This document shows positions 17,272 through 26,248 of a stretch of DNA of 64,000 bases, in pieces. Below the pieces are notes generated by a model that did no database searches, was not told the origin of the DNA, and worked only from the letters and a program-made list of their open reading frames with translations. Positions within the stretch are counted from its first letter, which is position 1. Each line of letters opens with the position of its first letter. The position numbers were made by a program, and so were the translations under genes. This DNA is from Natrarchaeobaculum sulfurireducens (lineage in GTDB: Archaea > Halobacteriota > Halobacteria > Halobacteriales > Natrialbaceae), in the NCBI RefSeq assembly GCF_003430825.1, contig NZ_CP024047.1:682001-746000 (forward strand). The letters are read 5' to 3'.

Positions 17272-17784
17272 TCAGTCGTCTTCGTCGTCGGCTTCTGCGA
17301 GCGCCTCGACGAGCGTCTGTCGATCAGGAAAGTACGCCGGCGCGTCGTGGTCGATCTCGAAGTCGACGATCCGCTCGAGCGCTGTCGTTCCATCGTCGAC
17401 GTCCTCGGAGAGATCCGTCGCGAGGTCGGCGTAGCCGGCCGCCAGTTTCTGGAACGCCTCCATTCGGGCCTGCTTCGCCTCGACGAGCAGCTGTTTCTCC
17501 TCGAGGTCGGACTGTAACTCCTCGAGTTCCGCCACGTCGACATCGGCGTCGTTCCCGGCGTCGACACCGGGCGGTTGCTCGGCCGTCGGCGGCCCCTCGG
17601 TCGCGGCGGTCCGGCCCTCCTCGAGTCGCTTGCGGATCTCGCCGACGCGTTCGTCGACCTCGGCGAGTAGTTCGTCGGCTTCCTCGCCCATCCGTTCGAC
17701 CTGGCCGGAGAGGAGGCCGGCCTGGATCCGACAGTACTCGACGAACTCGTCGACCGACAACGTCGGCTCGGTGTCCTCGTCCAT
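17272..17784 (-). CDS. Acidic coiled-coil protein, unknown function
   Basis: A 170-residue, Glu/Asp-rich protein with heptad-like helices at about residues 15-50 and 80-120 (ELEELQSDLEEKQLLVEAKQ). No domain is recognised. The ATG at 17784 (MDEDTEPTLSVDEFVEYC) is chosen over a longer upstream frame that lacks the acidic composition. The gene is convergent with the stress protein and divergent from uvrA. The function may be structural or regulatory, but nothing in the sequence decides this. Confidence 0.65.
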   Translation of the reverse strand: MDEDTEPTLSVDEFVEYCRIQAGLLSGQVERMGEEADELLAEVDERVGEIRKRLEEGRTAATEGPPTAEQPPGVDAGNDADVDVAELEELQSDLEEKQLLVEAKQARMEAFQKLAAGYADLATDLSEDVDDGTTALERIVDFEIDHDAPAYFPDRQTLVEALAEADDEDD

Positions 17785-17913
17785 GCGACCACGTTCGCAC
17801 TCCCCCGCGAAGTCACTTTGGACCGTTTCGGCGTCGACCGGCGAAGGATCGCCTGAGAAACGCCGCCCCAGATGGGGTGCTAGCACTGACCACGTCATGC
17901 TGCTTTCAGACCC

Positions 17914-17919
17914 GTTAAG
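17914..17919 (+). promoter_or_regulatory. TATA-like element upstream of uvrA leader
   Basis: GTTAAG about 27-32 nt before an ATG at 17946 that opens an 18-codon frame ending on the uvrA start. This places the likely transcription start near 17946, about 53 nt upstream of uvrA. Confidence 0.35.
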
Positions 17920-17945
17920 TCGCTCGGGCCACTGACGCTATCACG

Positions 17946-18002
17946 ATGAACCGGGCACCGAGTCGCGCGACGAACCCGTCACTACCCACCACGAGATTAT
18001 GA
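17946..18002 (+). CDS. Possible leader mini-ORF overlapping the uvrA start
   Basis: An 18-codon frame (MNRAPSRATNPSLPTTRL) whose TGA stop overlaps the uvrA ATG as ATGA. The ATG is placed as a leaderless start relative to GTTAAG. There is no Shine-Dalgarno before uvrA, so terminating ribosomes could restart at uvrA. Such an overlap can arise by chance, and peptide function is not implied. Confidence 0.3.
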   Translation: MNRAPSRATNPSLPTTRL

Positions 18003-20962
18003 GCAAGGAGACCATCGAGGTACGGGGCGCAGAAGAGCACAACCTCAAAGACCTCGACGTGACGATTCCCCGTGAGTCGTTCACCGTCGTCACCGGCCTC
18101 TCGGGGTCGGGCAAGTCCTCACTGGCGTTCGAGACCGTCTATGCCGAGGGCCAACGACGGTACATCGAGAGCCTCTCGGCGTACGCCCGGAACTTTCTCG
18201 GCCAGATGGACAAACCGCAGGTCGAGACCGTCGAAGGGCTCTCACCGGCAATCTCGATCGACCAGAAAAACGCCGCGAACAACCCCCGCTCGACAGTGGG
18301 GACTGTCACCGAACTCCACGATTATCTTCGACTCCTCTATGCCCGCGTCGGAACCCCACACTGTCCCGACTGTGGCCGTGAAGTCGGCGAGCAGTCCGCC
18401 CAGAACATGGTCGAGCGCATCCTCGAGTTACCCGAGGGGACGAAAGCCAAACTCGCTGCGCCGGTCGTCCGCGACCAGAAGGGTGCCTTCGAGGATCTCT
18501 TCGACGAACTCGTCTCGGCAGGATACTCCCGCGCCGAGGTCGACGGCGAGGAACACGACCTCACCCTCGAGAAACCCGACTTAGACGAGAACTTCGATCA
18601 CACGATCGACGTGATCGTCGACCGCGTGAAGGTCTCGACCGAATCGCGCCCGCGGATCATCGACAGCGTCGAGACCGCACTCGAAGAGGCGGAGGGCGTC
18701 TTAAAACTCATCCTTCCGGACCCGCCCGAAGGGGTTGCCGAAGAACTCGGCGAGGAAGCCCGACGAACCGGTGCCCTCGGTGACGAGCGCGAAGACGACG
18801 GCCGGTTCGTCGTCGAGTTCTCGAAGGACCTCGCGTGTACCCACTGTGGGATCGACGTCCCCGAGATCGAAACCCGGAGTTTTTCGTTCAACTCGCCCCA
18901 TGGCGCCTGCCCGGAGTGTGAAGGACTCGGCGAGACCAAAGAGGTCGACGAGGACCTCGTGATTCAGGACCCCTCGAAGCCACTGAAACACGTCTTCGAG
19001 CCCTGGAGCTACAACCGCTCGTACTACCAGACGCGCCTCGACGCCGTCGCGGCGCATTTCGACGTCTCGCTGTCGACGCCCTACGAGGACCTCGACGAAC
19101 GGATTCAACAGGCGTTTCTCTACGGGACGAACGAGCAGGTGACCTTCGAGCGCAGCACCCGCAACGGCACGCGACGCAAGCGCAAACGCTTCGAGGGAGT
19201 CATCCCCAACCTCGATCGGCGGTACCTCGAGACCGACTCGGAGTCGACGCGCGAACACATCGAGGACTACATGTCTGTCACCGAGTGTCCGGCCTGTGAC
19301 GGGACCCGGCTCAAACCCGCCAGCCGTGCGGTGCTCGTCGACGGCACCTCGATCACCGAGATCAACGCGATGAGCATCGGTGACGCCTTAGCACACTTCG
19401 AGTCGCTCGAGGCGAACTTCACCGAACGCGAGCGGGTGATCGCCGAGGAGATTTTAAAGGAGATCCGTGCTCGCCTCGGATTCATGTGCGAGGTCGGCCT
19501 CGAGTACCTCACCCTCGACCGCGAGGCGTCGACGCTGTCGGGCGGTGAGAGCCAGCGGATTCGGCTGGCAACCCAGATCGGCTCCGGGCTCGTGGGCGTG
19601 CTGTACGTCTTAGACGAGCCCTCGATCGGGCTCCACCAGCGGGACAACGACCGCCTGCTCGATACGCTCTGTGAACTCAGGGATCTGGGCAACACCTTGC
19701 TCGTCGTCGAACACGACGAGGAGACGATGCGCCGGGCTGACAACGTCATCGACATGGGTCCCGGTCCCGGCAAGCGCGGGGGCGAGGTCGTCGTCAACGG
19801 CCCCGTCGAGGAGGTCAAAGCCTGCGAAGAGTCGATTACCGGCGACTACCTCTCCGGTCGACGCCAGATTCCCGTCCCCGAGGAGCGACGTGATCCCGAC
19901 GGCGCACTGACGATCCTCGGCGCCCGCCAGCACAACCTCGAGGACGTCGACGTCGACATCCCACTGGGCTGTTTCACGGCCATCACGGGCGTCTCGGGCT
20001 CCGGAAAGTCGACGCTCATGCACGAGGTTCTCTACAAGGGACTGGCCCGCGAGATGAACGACAACACGAGCGTCATTCCGGGCGACCACGACAGTCTCGA
20101 GGGCCTCGATGCGATCGAGACTGTCCGGTTGATCGATCAGTCGCCGATCGGTCGCACACCGCGGTCGAATCCGGCCACGTACACCAACGTCTTCGACTAC
20201 ATCCGGGAGCTGTTCGCCCAGACCAAACTCGCGAAACAGCGCGGCTACGAGAAGGGACGGTTCTCGTTCAACGTCAAGGGCGGCCGCTGTGAGGAGTGTG
20301 GCGGCCAGGGTACCGTCAAGATCGAGATGAACTTCCTTTCGGACGTCTACGTCCCCTGTGAGGAGTGTAACGGCGCTCGCTACAACGACGCCACGCTCGA
20401 CGTCACCTACAAGGGCAAGACGATCGCCGATGTCCTCGAGATGGAGGTCGACGAAGCCTACGACTTCTTCGAGTCGAACTCCCAGATCCGCCGCCGACTC
20501 AAACTGCTGAAAGACGTCGGCCTCGACTACATGACTCTCGGCCAGCCCTCGACGACGCTGTCCGGTGGCGAGGCTCAGCGAATCAAACTCGCCGAAGAAC
20601 TCGGGAAGAAAGACTCCGGCGAGACGCTTTACCTGCTCGACGAGCCGACGACCGGGCTGCACCACGAAGACGAGCGCAAACTCATCGACGTCCTCCACCG
20701 GCTGACCGACGACGGCAACACGGTCGTCGTCATCGAACACGAACTCGACCTCGTGAAAAACGCCGACCACGTCATCGACCTCGGCCCCGAAGGCGGCGAA
20801 CACGGCGGACAGATCGTCGCCACCGGCACCCCCGAGGAGGTGGCCCGTCTCGAGGACTCCCATACCGGTCAGTACCTGCGGGACCTGTTGCCCGACGTCG
20901 ACCTCGAGGGGCCACGCGGCGAGCGTGTCGAGCCCGTGACGGCGTCGATGGACGACGACTGA
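17999..20962 (+). CDS. uvrA: UvrABC excinuclease subunit A
   Basis: A 987-residue damage-recognition ATPase of nucleotide excision repair. It has two ABC modules: Walker A motifs GLSGSGKSS (about residue 33) and GVSGSGKST (about 663), signatures LSGGESQRI and LSGGEAQRI, and Walker B LDEPSIGLH and LDEPTTGLH. Zinc sites appear as CPDC (about 122), the pair CTHC/CPEC, CPAC (about 431) and the CEEC-x19-CEEC type finger near 763-785. Length is typical of haloarchaeal UvrA. uvrB and uvrC are not in the window. The mini-ORF before it is described separately. Confidence 0.98.
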   Translation: MSKETIEVRGAEEHNLKDLDVTIPRESFTVVTGLSGSGKSSLAFETVYAEGQRRYIESLSAYARNFLGQMDKPQVETVEGLSPAISIDQKNAANNPRSTVGTVTELHDYLRLLYARVGTPHCPDCGREVGEQSAQNMVERILELPEGTKAKLAAPVVRDQKGAFEDLFDELVSAGYSRAEVDGEEHDLTLEKPDLDENFDHTIDVIVDRVKVSTESRPRIIDSVETALEEAEGVLKLILPDPPEGVAEELGEEARRTGALGDEREDDGRFVVEFSKDLACTHCGIDVPEIETRSFSFNSPHGACPECEGLGETKEVDEDLVIQDPSKPLKHVFEPWSYNRSYYQTRLDAVAAHFDVSLSTPYEDLDERIQQAFLYGTNEQVTFERSTRNGTRRKRKRFEGVIPNLDRRYLETDSESTREHIEDYMSVTECPACDGTRLKPASRAVLVDGTSITEINAMSIGDALAHFESLEANFTERERVIAEEILKEIRARLGFMCEVGLEYLTLDREASTLSGGESQRIRLATQIGSGLVGVLYVLDEPSIGLHQRDNDRLLDTLCELRDLGNTLLVVEHDEETMRRADNVIDMGPGPGKRGGEVVVNGPVEEVKACEESITGDYLSGRRQIPVPEERRDPDGALTILGARQHNLEDVDVDIPLGCFTAITGVSGSGKSTLMHEVLYKGLAREMNDNTSVIPGDHDSLEGLDAIETVRLIDQSPIGRTPRSNPATYTNVFDYIRELFAQTKLAKQRGYEKGRFSFNVKGGRCEECGGQGTVKIEMNFLSDVYVPCEECNGARYNDATLDVTYKGKTIADVLEMEVDEAYDFFESNSQIRRRLKLLKDVGLDYMTLGQPSTTLSGGEAQRIKLAEELGKKDSGETLYLLDEPTTGLHHEDERKLIDVLHRLTDDGNTVVVIEHELDLVKNADHVIDLGPEGGEHGGQIVATGTPEEVARLEDSHTGQYLRDLLPDVDLEGPRGERVEPVTASMDDD

Positions 20963-21137
20963 TACGGTCGGGCAAAGCCATCGTGAGAATTTTCACGCCC
21001 GTCCGGCGAACGCGCTTCAGTGACTTCTGTCCGACAGTATGAGCGACACCCGCCCATGGAGGGGAGGCAGGCTATGCCGACCCGGCCGCTAGGACCGATA
21101 CCGCCGTCCGCACAGCCGCGGACCGACGGACGACACA

Positions 21138-21263
21138 ATGGCCAAACACGACACACCCGCAACCGCGACCGGCTGTCTGAAGTGTGGTACCGAAATGTCT
21201 GACGCTGGCGGCCGTCTCAGCTGCCCGTCCTGTGGCTGGGGCGTCTGCTTCGGCGCAGACTGA
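21138..21263 (+). CDS. 41-residue zinc-ribbon protein
   Basis: A very small protein starting MAKHDTPATATGCLKCGTEM with a second knuckle CPSCGWGVCF. Two CxxC pairs 13 residues apart (CLKC and CPSC) make a rubredoxin-like zinc ribbon. HVO_2753-like zinc micro-proteins of this kind are common in haloarchaea. It sits alone between uvrA and the beta-propeller gene. No ribosome-binding site or clear TATA element was found, which lowers confidence. Confidence 0.6.
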   Translation: MAKHDTPATATGCLKCGTEMSDAGGRLSCPSCGWGVCFGAD

Positions 21264-21436
21264 GACGAACGAAACTGATCGGTCACAAACGGGCTGTTTT
21301 ATCGGCGGTCGAGACGCCGCGAGTCGACGATGTCGGTGGTCGTCCATCGAGCCGACGGCGACACCGGAACCCGACGACAGGGCTCAGGTCCCTGAGTGGG
21401 AAACGACTCTTACATCCAGGCGACGTACGCCGTCTC

Positions 21437-22465
21437 ATGCCGACCGCGTACGCGGCTCTCGAGGATCGACTGCTGGTCTGTGTCGACACAACGGGATCAG
21501 GCTGGGAGACGAGCGTCCGCCTCGAGGGCTACCGCCTCGAGTGCGTCGCCGTCTCACCCGACGCGCCTGAGCGGGCGTTCGTCGGGACGTTCGAAGACGG
21601 GCTCTTTCGCTCTTCAGACGCGGGCGACTCGTTCGAACCGCTCGAGACGCCGTTCGTGAGCGAGGCCGTCACCTCGCTCGCGATCAGTCCGCACGACCCC
21701 GACGTCCTGTATGCAGGAACGGAGCCGAGTCGCGTCTACCGCAGCGAGGACGCAGGGGATTCCTGGGAACCTCTCGAGGGCATCGTCGACCTGCCCTCGG
21801 CGGAGGAGTGGTTCTTCCCGCCGCGGCCACACACTCATCACGTCCGCTGGCTCGAGGTCGATCCGTTCGATCCCGACCGCCTCTACGTGGGGATCGAAGC
21901 GGGCGCGTTCGTCTACAGCGACGATGGCGGGGAGACCTGGCAAGAACGGCCGACAGGTTCGCGACGGGACAACCACACCCTCGCCGTCCACCCCGACCGC
22001 AGAGGACGGGTCTACACCGCCGCGGGCGACGGCTACGCCGAGAGCGACGACGGCGGCGAGTCATGGCACCATCCCCAGGAGGGGCTCGAGCACACCTACT
22101 GCTGGGGGTTGGCCGTCGATCCTGGCGACCCCGATTCAGTCATCGTCTCGAGTGCGAGCGGCGCGCGCTCGGCGCACAGCGCCGACACTGCGTCGTCGTA
22201 CGTCTACCGGCGATCTACCGCCGGGAGCGAGGACGCTGCCGAGGCGAGCTGGGAGCGACTCGCAGACACCGGCCTCCCGACGGGTGACGGCGTCGTCCGT
22301 GCGCTGTTCGATACGACCGACGAGCCGGGCGTCGTCTACGCGGTGAACAACCAGGGCCTGTTCGTGAGCGAGGACTTCGGCGGCCGCTGGGAGTCGCTGG
22401 GACTCGAGTGGTCCGAAGAATACGAGGAGCAGACGCCGCGCGGGCTAGCGGTCGTCGACACATAG
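21437..22465 (+). CDS. BNR/Asp-box beta-propeller protein
   Basis: A 342-residue, probably cytoplasmic, protein with repeated Asp-boxes (S-x-D-x-G-x-x-W/F): SSDAGDSFEPL, SEDAGDSWEPL, SDDGGETWQE, SDDGGESWHH and SEDFGGRWESL. These are the turns of a sialidase- or Ycf48-like beta propeller. No sialidase catalytic residues can be identified and there is no signal peptide. Similar proteins are often annotated as glycosyl hydrolase or WD40/YVTN-like, but the function is unknown. Confidence 0.8.
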   Translation: MPTAYAALEDRLLVCVDTTGSGWETSVRLEGYRLECVAVSPDAPERAFVGTFEDGLFRSSDAGDSFEPLETPFVSEAVTSLAISPHDPDVLYAGTEPSRVYRSEDAGDSWEPLEGIVDLPSAEEWFFPPRPHTHHVRWLEVDPFDPDRLYVGIEAGAFVYSDDGGETWQERPTGSRRDNHTLAVHPDRRGRVYTAAGDGYAESDDGGESWHHPQEGLEHTYCWGLAVDPGDPDSVIVSSASGARSAHSADTASSYVYRRSTAGSEDAAEASWERLADTGLPTGDGVVRALFDTTDEPGVVYAVNNQGLFVSEDFGGRWESLGLEWSEEYEEQTPRGLAVVDT

Positions 22466-22556
22466 TCGGAAACCGGCGAGGAAAACCGAGTCGGAAGAGA
22501 ATGCTCTGTCGAGTGAACCCGACGACGGTTCCGGGCGGGTGGATCGGAACCAGTGA

Positions 22557-22931
22557 CTACTCACAGTCGCCGTCGAACGTCGTGGCCTCGAGAATTGCGT
22601 CTGCGAGTGACGTCGTCGTGTAGTATCGCCAGCGGCCGTCTTTCCGTCGTGTAACCAGGTCCACACCGTGAAGCGTGGACAGCGCCTGGCTGATTGCACT
22701 CTGTCCGACGTCGAGTGCGTCTTCTATCTCACAGACGCAAATCTCCTCGTCGACAGTTCCGAGAAGAACGAGGACTCGATACCGTGTTTCGCTTCCGAGC
22801 GCAGCAAAGCGGGCGACTGCGTCGTCGACTGACTCGTCCTCGAAGCGCGCCGATAGCGTCTCCGCCGTCGCCTCGTCGAGGACGAGTTCGCACCCGTCTC
22901 GGTCTGCGTCCTGGTCGCCTTCAGTAGCCAT
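22557..22931 (-). CDS. ArsR-family metal-responsive repressor
   Basis: A 124-residue winged-helix protein. The helix region ETRYRVLVLLGTVDEEICVCEIEDAL carries the CxC pair of the ArsR As(III)/Sb(III)-type site (ELCVCDL in classical ArsR), followed by the recognition helix QSAISQALSTLHGVDLV and a wing with RRKDGRWRYY. It probably represses a metalloid-resistance promoter and is released by arsenite or antimonite. No ars transport gene is adjacent; the neighbours are the propeller gene (convergent) and rps24e (divergent). Confidence 0.88.
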   Translation of the reverse strand: MATEGDQDADRDGCELVLDEATAETLSARFEDESVDDAVARFAALGSETRYRVLVLLGTVDEEICVCEIEDALDVGQSAISQALSTLHGVDLVTRRKDGRWRYYTTTSLADAILEATTFDGDCE

Positions 22932-23094
22932 TCACGAGACCGTAAGATGGTCGTCCGAATAAACGTGTCTCGTCGAACGGCAATCGAGCGAGACGAGTGT
23001 TGGGCGTGTTGACTCGGCGTCGATACCCCATTGACCCGGGTGGGTGCTTCGAAATCCTTTTAGTCGCGACAGGGGGATAGTAGGGTAACTGATC

Positions 23095-23415
23095 ATGGAA
23101 ATCGACATCATCTCCGAAGCGGAGAACCCCATGTTGCATCGGACCGACGTGACCTTCGAGCTCACTCACGAGGACGCGACGCCCGAACGGCTCCAGGTTC
23201 GAGACAGTCTCGCCGCGAAACTGAACAAGGACGCAGACGAGGTCGTCGTCCGCAAACTCGACACCAAGTTCGGGATGCGAAAGACCGTCGGTCAGGCGAA
23301 AGTCTACGAAACCGCCGACCACGCTCGCGACGTCGAGCAGGACCACATGCTCGAGCGAAACAAGATCGGTGCCGCCGAAGACGGCGAGGCCGAAGCCGAA
23401 GCGGAGGAGGCCTAG
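23095..23415 (+). CDS. rps24e: 30S ribosomal protein S24e
   Basis: A 106-residue protein starting MEIDIISEAENPMLHRTDV with the S24e core (DSLAAKLNKDADEVVVRKLDTKFGMRK) and an acidic C-terminal tail. It stops immediately before the rps27ae start, with no nucleotides between, the conserved archaeal order. A CCTTTTAG element lies about 35 nt upstream. Confidence 0.97.
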   Translation: MEIDIISEAENPMLHRTDVTFELTHEDATPERLQVRDSLAAKLNKDADEVVVRKLDTKFGMRKTVGQAKVYETADHARDVEQDHMLERNKIGAAEDGEAEAEAEEA

Positions 23416-23550
23416 ATGGCGCGCTACGAACTCTACGACGAAGACGGCAGCACGGACCGCGAACAGTGTCCCCGCTGTGGCGACACCTTCCTCGCCGACC
23501 ACGGCGACCGCACCCACTGTGGCAAGTGCGGCTACACCGAGTGGGAATAG
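23416..23550 (+). CDS. rps27ae: 30S ribosomal protein S27ae
   Basis: A 44-residue zinc-ribbon ribosomal protein starting [20 protein letters not shown]. Its two CxxC knuckles are CPRC and CGKC, and it ends CGYTEWE. The ATG directly follows the rps24e stop, so translation is coupled. The order rps24e-rps27ae-kae1 is widely conserved in Euryarchaeota. Confidence 0.96.
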   Translation: MARYELYDEDGSTDREQCPRCGDTFLADHGDRTHCGKCGYTEWE

Positions 23551-23579
23551 CGAGACGCCGAGCGGAGCGGGGAATAACG

Positions 23580-23606
23580 TCACGGACGGGCACGTCGTGT
23601 CCGTGA
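23580..23606 (+). other. Perfect 8-bp hairpin after rps27ae
   Basis: TCACGGAC (23580-23587) pairs exactly with GTCCGTGA (23599-23606) across an 11-nt loop. It lies in the 111-nt gap between rps27ae and kae1. No T-run follows, so it is not a bacterial-type terminator. It might separate expression of the ribosomal genes from kae1 by RNA processing or stability. Confidence 0.4.
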
Positions 23607-23661
23607 TCGGCTGACGTCCCTCTCCAGTTGCGCATCGAGTTTCTACCGGTGACCATCACAC

Positions 23662-25356
23662 GTGAGTTCTACCACCCGAATACTCGGCATCGAAGGCACC
23701 GCCTGGGCGGCCAGCGCCGCGGTGTACGACGCCGAAACGGACGACGTCTTCATCGAGAGCGACGCCTACCAGCCCGACAGCGGTGGCATTCATCCGCGCG
23801 AGGCCGCCGAACACATGCACGACGCGATCCCGCAGGTGGTCGAGACGGCCCTCGAGCACGCTCGAGCGACCCACGACGGGCCAGCCGACGAACCGCCGGT
23901 GGACGCGGTCGCCTTCTCTCGAGGGCCGGGACTCGGCCCCTGTCTGCGGATCGTCGGGACCGCCGCCCGTGCGTTGAGTCAGTCGCTCTCGGTGGCGCTC
24001 GTCGGCGTCAATCACATGGTCGCCCACCTCGAGATCGGCCGGCACAGCGCCGACTTTACCGATCCTGTCTGTCTGAACGCCAGTGGCGCGAACGCCCACC
24101 TGCTGGCCTACCGCAACGGCCGCTATCGCGTGCTAGGCGAGACGATGGACACCGGGGTCGGCAACGCCATCGACAAGTTCACCCGCTACGTCGGCTGGAC
24201 CCACCCCGGCGGGCCGAAGGTCGAACAGGCGGCGACCGAGGGCGAGTACGTCGACCTACCCTACGTCGTCAAAGGGATGGACTTCTCGTTTTCGGGGATC
24301 ATGAGCGCCGCCAAACAGGCCTACGACGACGGGACGCCAGTCGAGGACGTTTGTTACTCCCTCCAGGAGAACGTCTTCGGAATGCTGACCGAGGTCTCCG
24401 AACGGGCGCTGTCGCTGACCGGCAGCGACGAACTCGTCCTCGGCGGTGGCGTCGGCCAGAACGCACGCCTTCGGGAGATGCTCGAGGAGATGTGCGACCA
24501 GCGTGGGGCAGCCTTCTGCGCCCCCGAACCCCGCTTTCTGCGCGATAACGCCGGGATGATCGCCGTCCTCGGCGCGAAGATGTACGACGCAGGCGAGACG
24601 CTCGCCCTCGAGGAGTCCCACGTCGACCCCAACTTCCGGCCCGACCAGGTGCCGGTGACCTGGCGCACGAGACGCGAGGCGTCTCGAGACGGCGAGCGGG
24701 GAGCGAAGCGACCTGCGAGCGAAGAGGCGTTTGAACCGGCGGGCGGAAGCGAAGACGACGGGCCGGTCCAGGGGGCCGAAGCTATCGTCGACTTGGCGAC
24801 CGAAGCCAATCGCGTGCGGAAACGCCGCCGCGAGAAGAGCTATCGCCACCCCGAACTCGACGCCCGCCTCCGGCGCGAGCGGACGACACTCGAGGCCCGA
24901 CTGACGAGCCTGGCCCGACGCGAAGGCGTTCCGACGCCCGTCCTGTCGGACGTCGATCTCCTGGAAGCTCGACTCGAGTTCGAGTACGTCGGCGACTCCG
25001 ACCTTCGGGACGGACTCACCCCGGCTGCCGTGGGGGACGTCGGCCGCCACCTCGCACGAGTACACCGTGCCGGCTTCGTCCACGGCGATCCGACGACGCG
25101 AAACGTGCGGGTCACGCGGGGGCGAGATAACGGCCGAACTTACCTCATCGACTTTGGGCTCGGCTACCACACTGACCACGTCGAAGACTACGCGATGGAC
25201 CTGCACGTCTTCGATCAGAGTCTCGTCGGGACGGCCGACGACCCCGAACCCCTTCGTGGAGCGGTCCGCGAGGGGTACCGCGAGGTAGGCGAAGAGCGGG
25301 TGCTCGAGCGCCTCCGTGAGATCGAACGTCGAGGCCGCTATCTCGGCGACGGCTGA
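23662..25356 (+). CDS. kae1-bud32: Kae1-Bud32 fusion: tRNA threonylcarbamoyltransferase / KEOPS kinase
   Basis: A 564-residue fusion of two KEOPS subunits that make t6A37 in ANN-decoding tRNAs. The Kae1 part (about 1-330) starts TRILGIEGTAWAAS and has the metal-binding NHMVAHLE and the nucleotide loop LVLGGGVGQNARL. A charged linker follows (about 333-370). The Bud32 part has GAEAIV, KxYRHPELD, the catalytic VHGDPTTRNV and DFGLG. The start is GTG at 23662. It follows rps24e and rps27ae in conserved order and abuts the convergent small membrane protein. Confidence 0.96.
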   Translation: MSSTTRILGIEGTAWAASAAVYDAETDDVFIESDAYQPDSGGIHPREAAEHMHDAIPQVVETALEHARATHDGPADEPPVDAVAFSRGPGLGPCLRIVGTAARALSQSLSVALVGVNHMVAHLEIGRHSADFTDPVCLNASGANAHLLAYRNGRYRVLGETMDTGVGNAIDKFTRYVGWTHPGGPKVEQAATEGEYVDLPYVVKGMDFSFSGIMSAAKQAYDDGTPVEDVCYSLQENVFGMLTEVSERALSLTGSDELVLGGGVGQNARLREMLEEMCDQRGAAFCAPEPRFLRDNAGMIAVLGAKMYDAGETLALEESHVDPNFRPDQVPVTWRTRREASRDGERGAKRPASEEAFEPAGGSEDDGPVQGAEAIVDLATEANRVRKRRREKSYRHPELDARLRRERTTLEARLTSLARREGVPTPVLSDVDLLEARLEFEYVGDSDLRDGLTPAAVGDVGRHLARVHRAGFVHGDPTTRNVRVTRGRDNGRTYLIDFGLGYHTDHVEDYAMDLHVFDQSLVGTADDPEPLRGAVREGYREVGEERVLERLREIERRGRYLGDG

Positions 25357-25569
25357 TCAGTCGTCGTCAGTCGTCGTATCGATTCCGAGCAGGTAGTTCC
25401 CGCCACAAAAGCACGTCGTGGCGTTCTGGAGGAGCCCTACTCCGGCGACGGCTGCGATTGCGGCGCGTCCAGGGTTGTCGTCTCGGTAGGCCGCGGCCGC
25501 AACGACGACCAGCCAGATCCCGAGGACGCCGCGAACGATGCGATCGAGTCCGCCAACGTTCCGCTCCAT
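25357..25569 (-). CDS. DUF2892 small membrane protein
   Basis: A 70-residue protein starting MERNVGGLDRIVRGVLGIWL with two membrane segments and a conserved Cys pair in LLQNATTCFCGGNYLLGI. This is the YgaP-type DUF2892 layout. Function unknown; in bacteria the domain is often linked to rhodaneses. Its stop abuts the kae1-bud32 stop on the other strand. Confidence 0.8.
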   Translation of the reverse strand: MERNVGGLDRIVRGVLGIWLVVVAAAAYRDDNPGRAAIAAVAGVGLLQNATTCFCGGNYLLGIDTTTDDD

Positions 25570-25707
25570 GCATGAGCATTCGGCACGCGATGAAGTAGTC
25601 CTGTCGCCGCCTCACGACGACCGAACGAGCCGACGAGCGAGGTCGCAACTCTCGGTGGACGAGAGGAGCACACAATACTCTTATCAGGGGAGGACGTATC
25701 ACCGATC

Positions 25708-25986
25708 ATGGCAGATAAGCCGACCTCTGGTGAGATTCTCGGCGTACCGTACAACTTCGAGCGACCGAGCCTGAGCCGAATGCTTTCGTCGTACTGGCAA
25801 CCCGGCGAAGGGATGCTCGTCGAGAAACCGTTCGGCGTCGGGTACAGCCTGAATCTCGCAAACTGGCGGTCGTGGGTCGTCGTCCTCGTCGCCGGGGCGT
25901 TGCTCTGGCAGCAAGAACAGAGCAAGTCCGCCGCCGACGAGGACCGCGAAGACGAACCCGTCGAAGTGATCGTCGACGACGAGTAG
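25708..25986 (+). CDS. DUF5808-like small protein
   Basis: A 92-residue protein with LGVPYNFERPSLSRM followed by FGVGYSLNLANWRSW and a hydrophobic stretch (VVVLVAGALLW), then an acidic tail. The YNFERPS and GYSLNL motifs fit DUF5808, a domain found in small archaeal and bacterial proteins with a membrane anchor. A CTTATC element about 27 nt before the ATG suggests a leaderless mRNA. Confidence 0.75.
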   Translation: MADKPTSGEILGVPYNFERPSLSRMLSSYWQPGEGMLVEKPFGVGYSLNLANWRSWVVVLVAGALLWQQEQSKSAADEDREDEPVEVIVDDE

Positions 25987-26008
25987 ACGCCGTTTGCAGA
26001 ATCGTTTC

Positions 26009-26248
26009 TCAGTAGTGGCCGCACTCGGAGCGACTGGTGTGACCCTCCCCGAACGATCGAGGTGTGCCCTGCTCTGGGCAATCAGTCGAGGTGTGCACTG
26101 CTCCGGCGACCCGTCCAGACGAGACGCGTCGTCGAGCCGACGACCGATCCAGTCGTTCGATAGACTCGTCGACCGCTTGCTGTGTCGACTCGACGAACGG
26201 GAACAGAGACTCGATCACTGCAGGTGCGGATGCAGTCGCACGCATCAT
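26009..26248 (-). CDS. Doubtful small ORF in the 25987-26384 gap
   Basis: A 79-residue frame (MMRATASAPAVIESLFPFVE at its start) is the only reasonable candidate in this roughly 400-nt gap. The first 35 residues could form amphipathic helices, but the second half is Ser/Arg/Thr-rich and looks non-coding. A TTTATCT lies only about 10 nt before the ATG, too close for a normal promoter. It may be nothing; the AT-rich part at 26260-26310 is more likely promoter DNA for the next gene. Confidence 0.2.
   Translation of the reverse strand: MMRATASAPAVIESLFPFVESTQQAVDESIERLDRSSARRRVSSGRVAGAVHTSTDCPEQGTPRSFGEGHTSRSECGHY

Noticed and set aside
19610-20863. A 417-codon frame antisense to uvrA
   Set aside because: The frame is open because of codon bias in uvrA; its translation (repeated VDVLEVVLAG-like Val/Asp/Gly runs) shows no motif.
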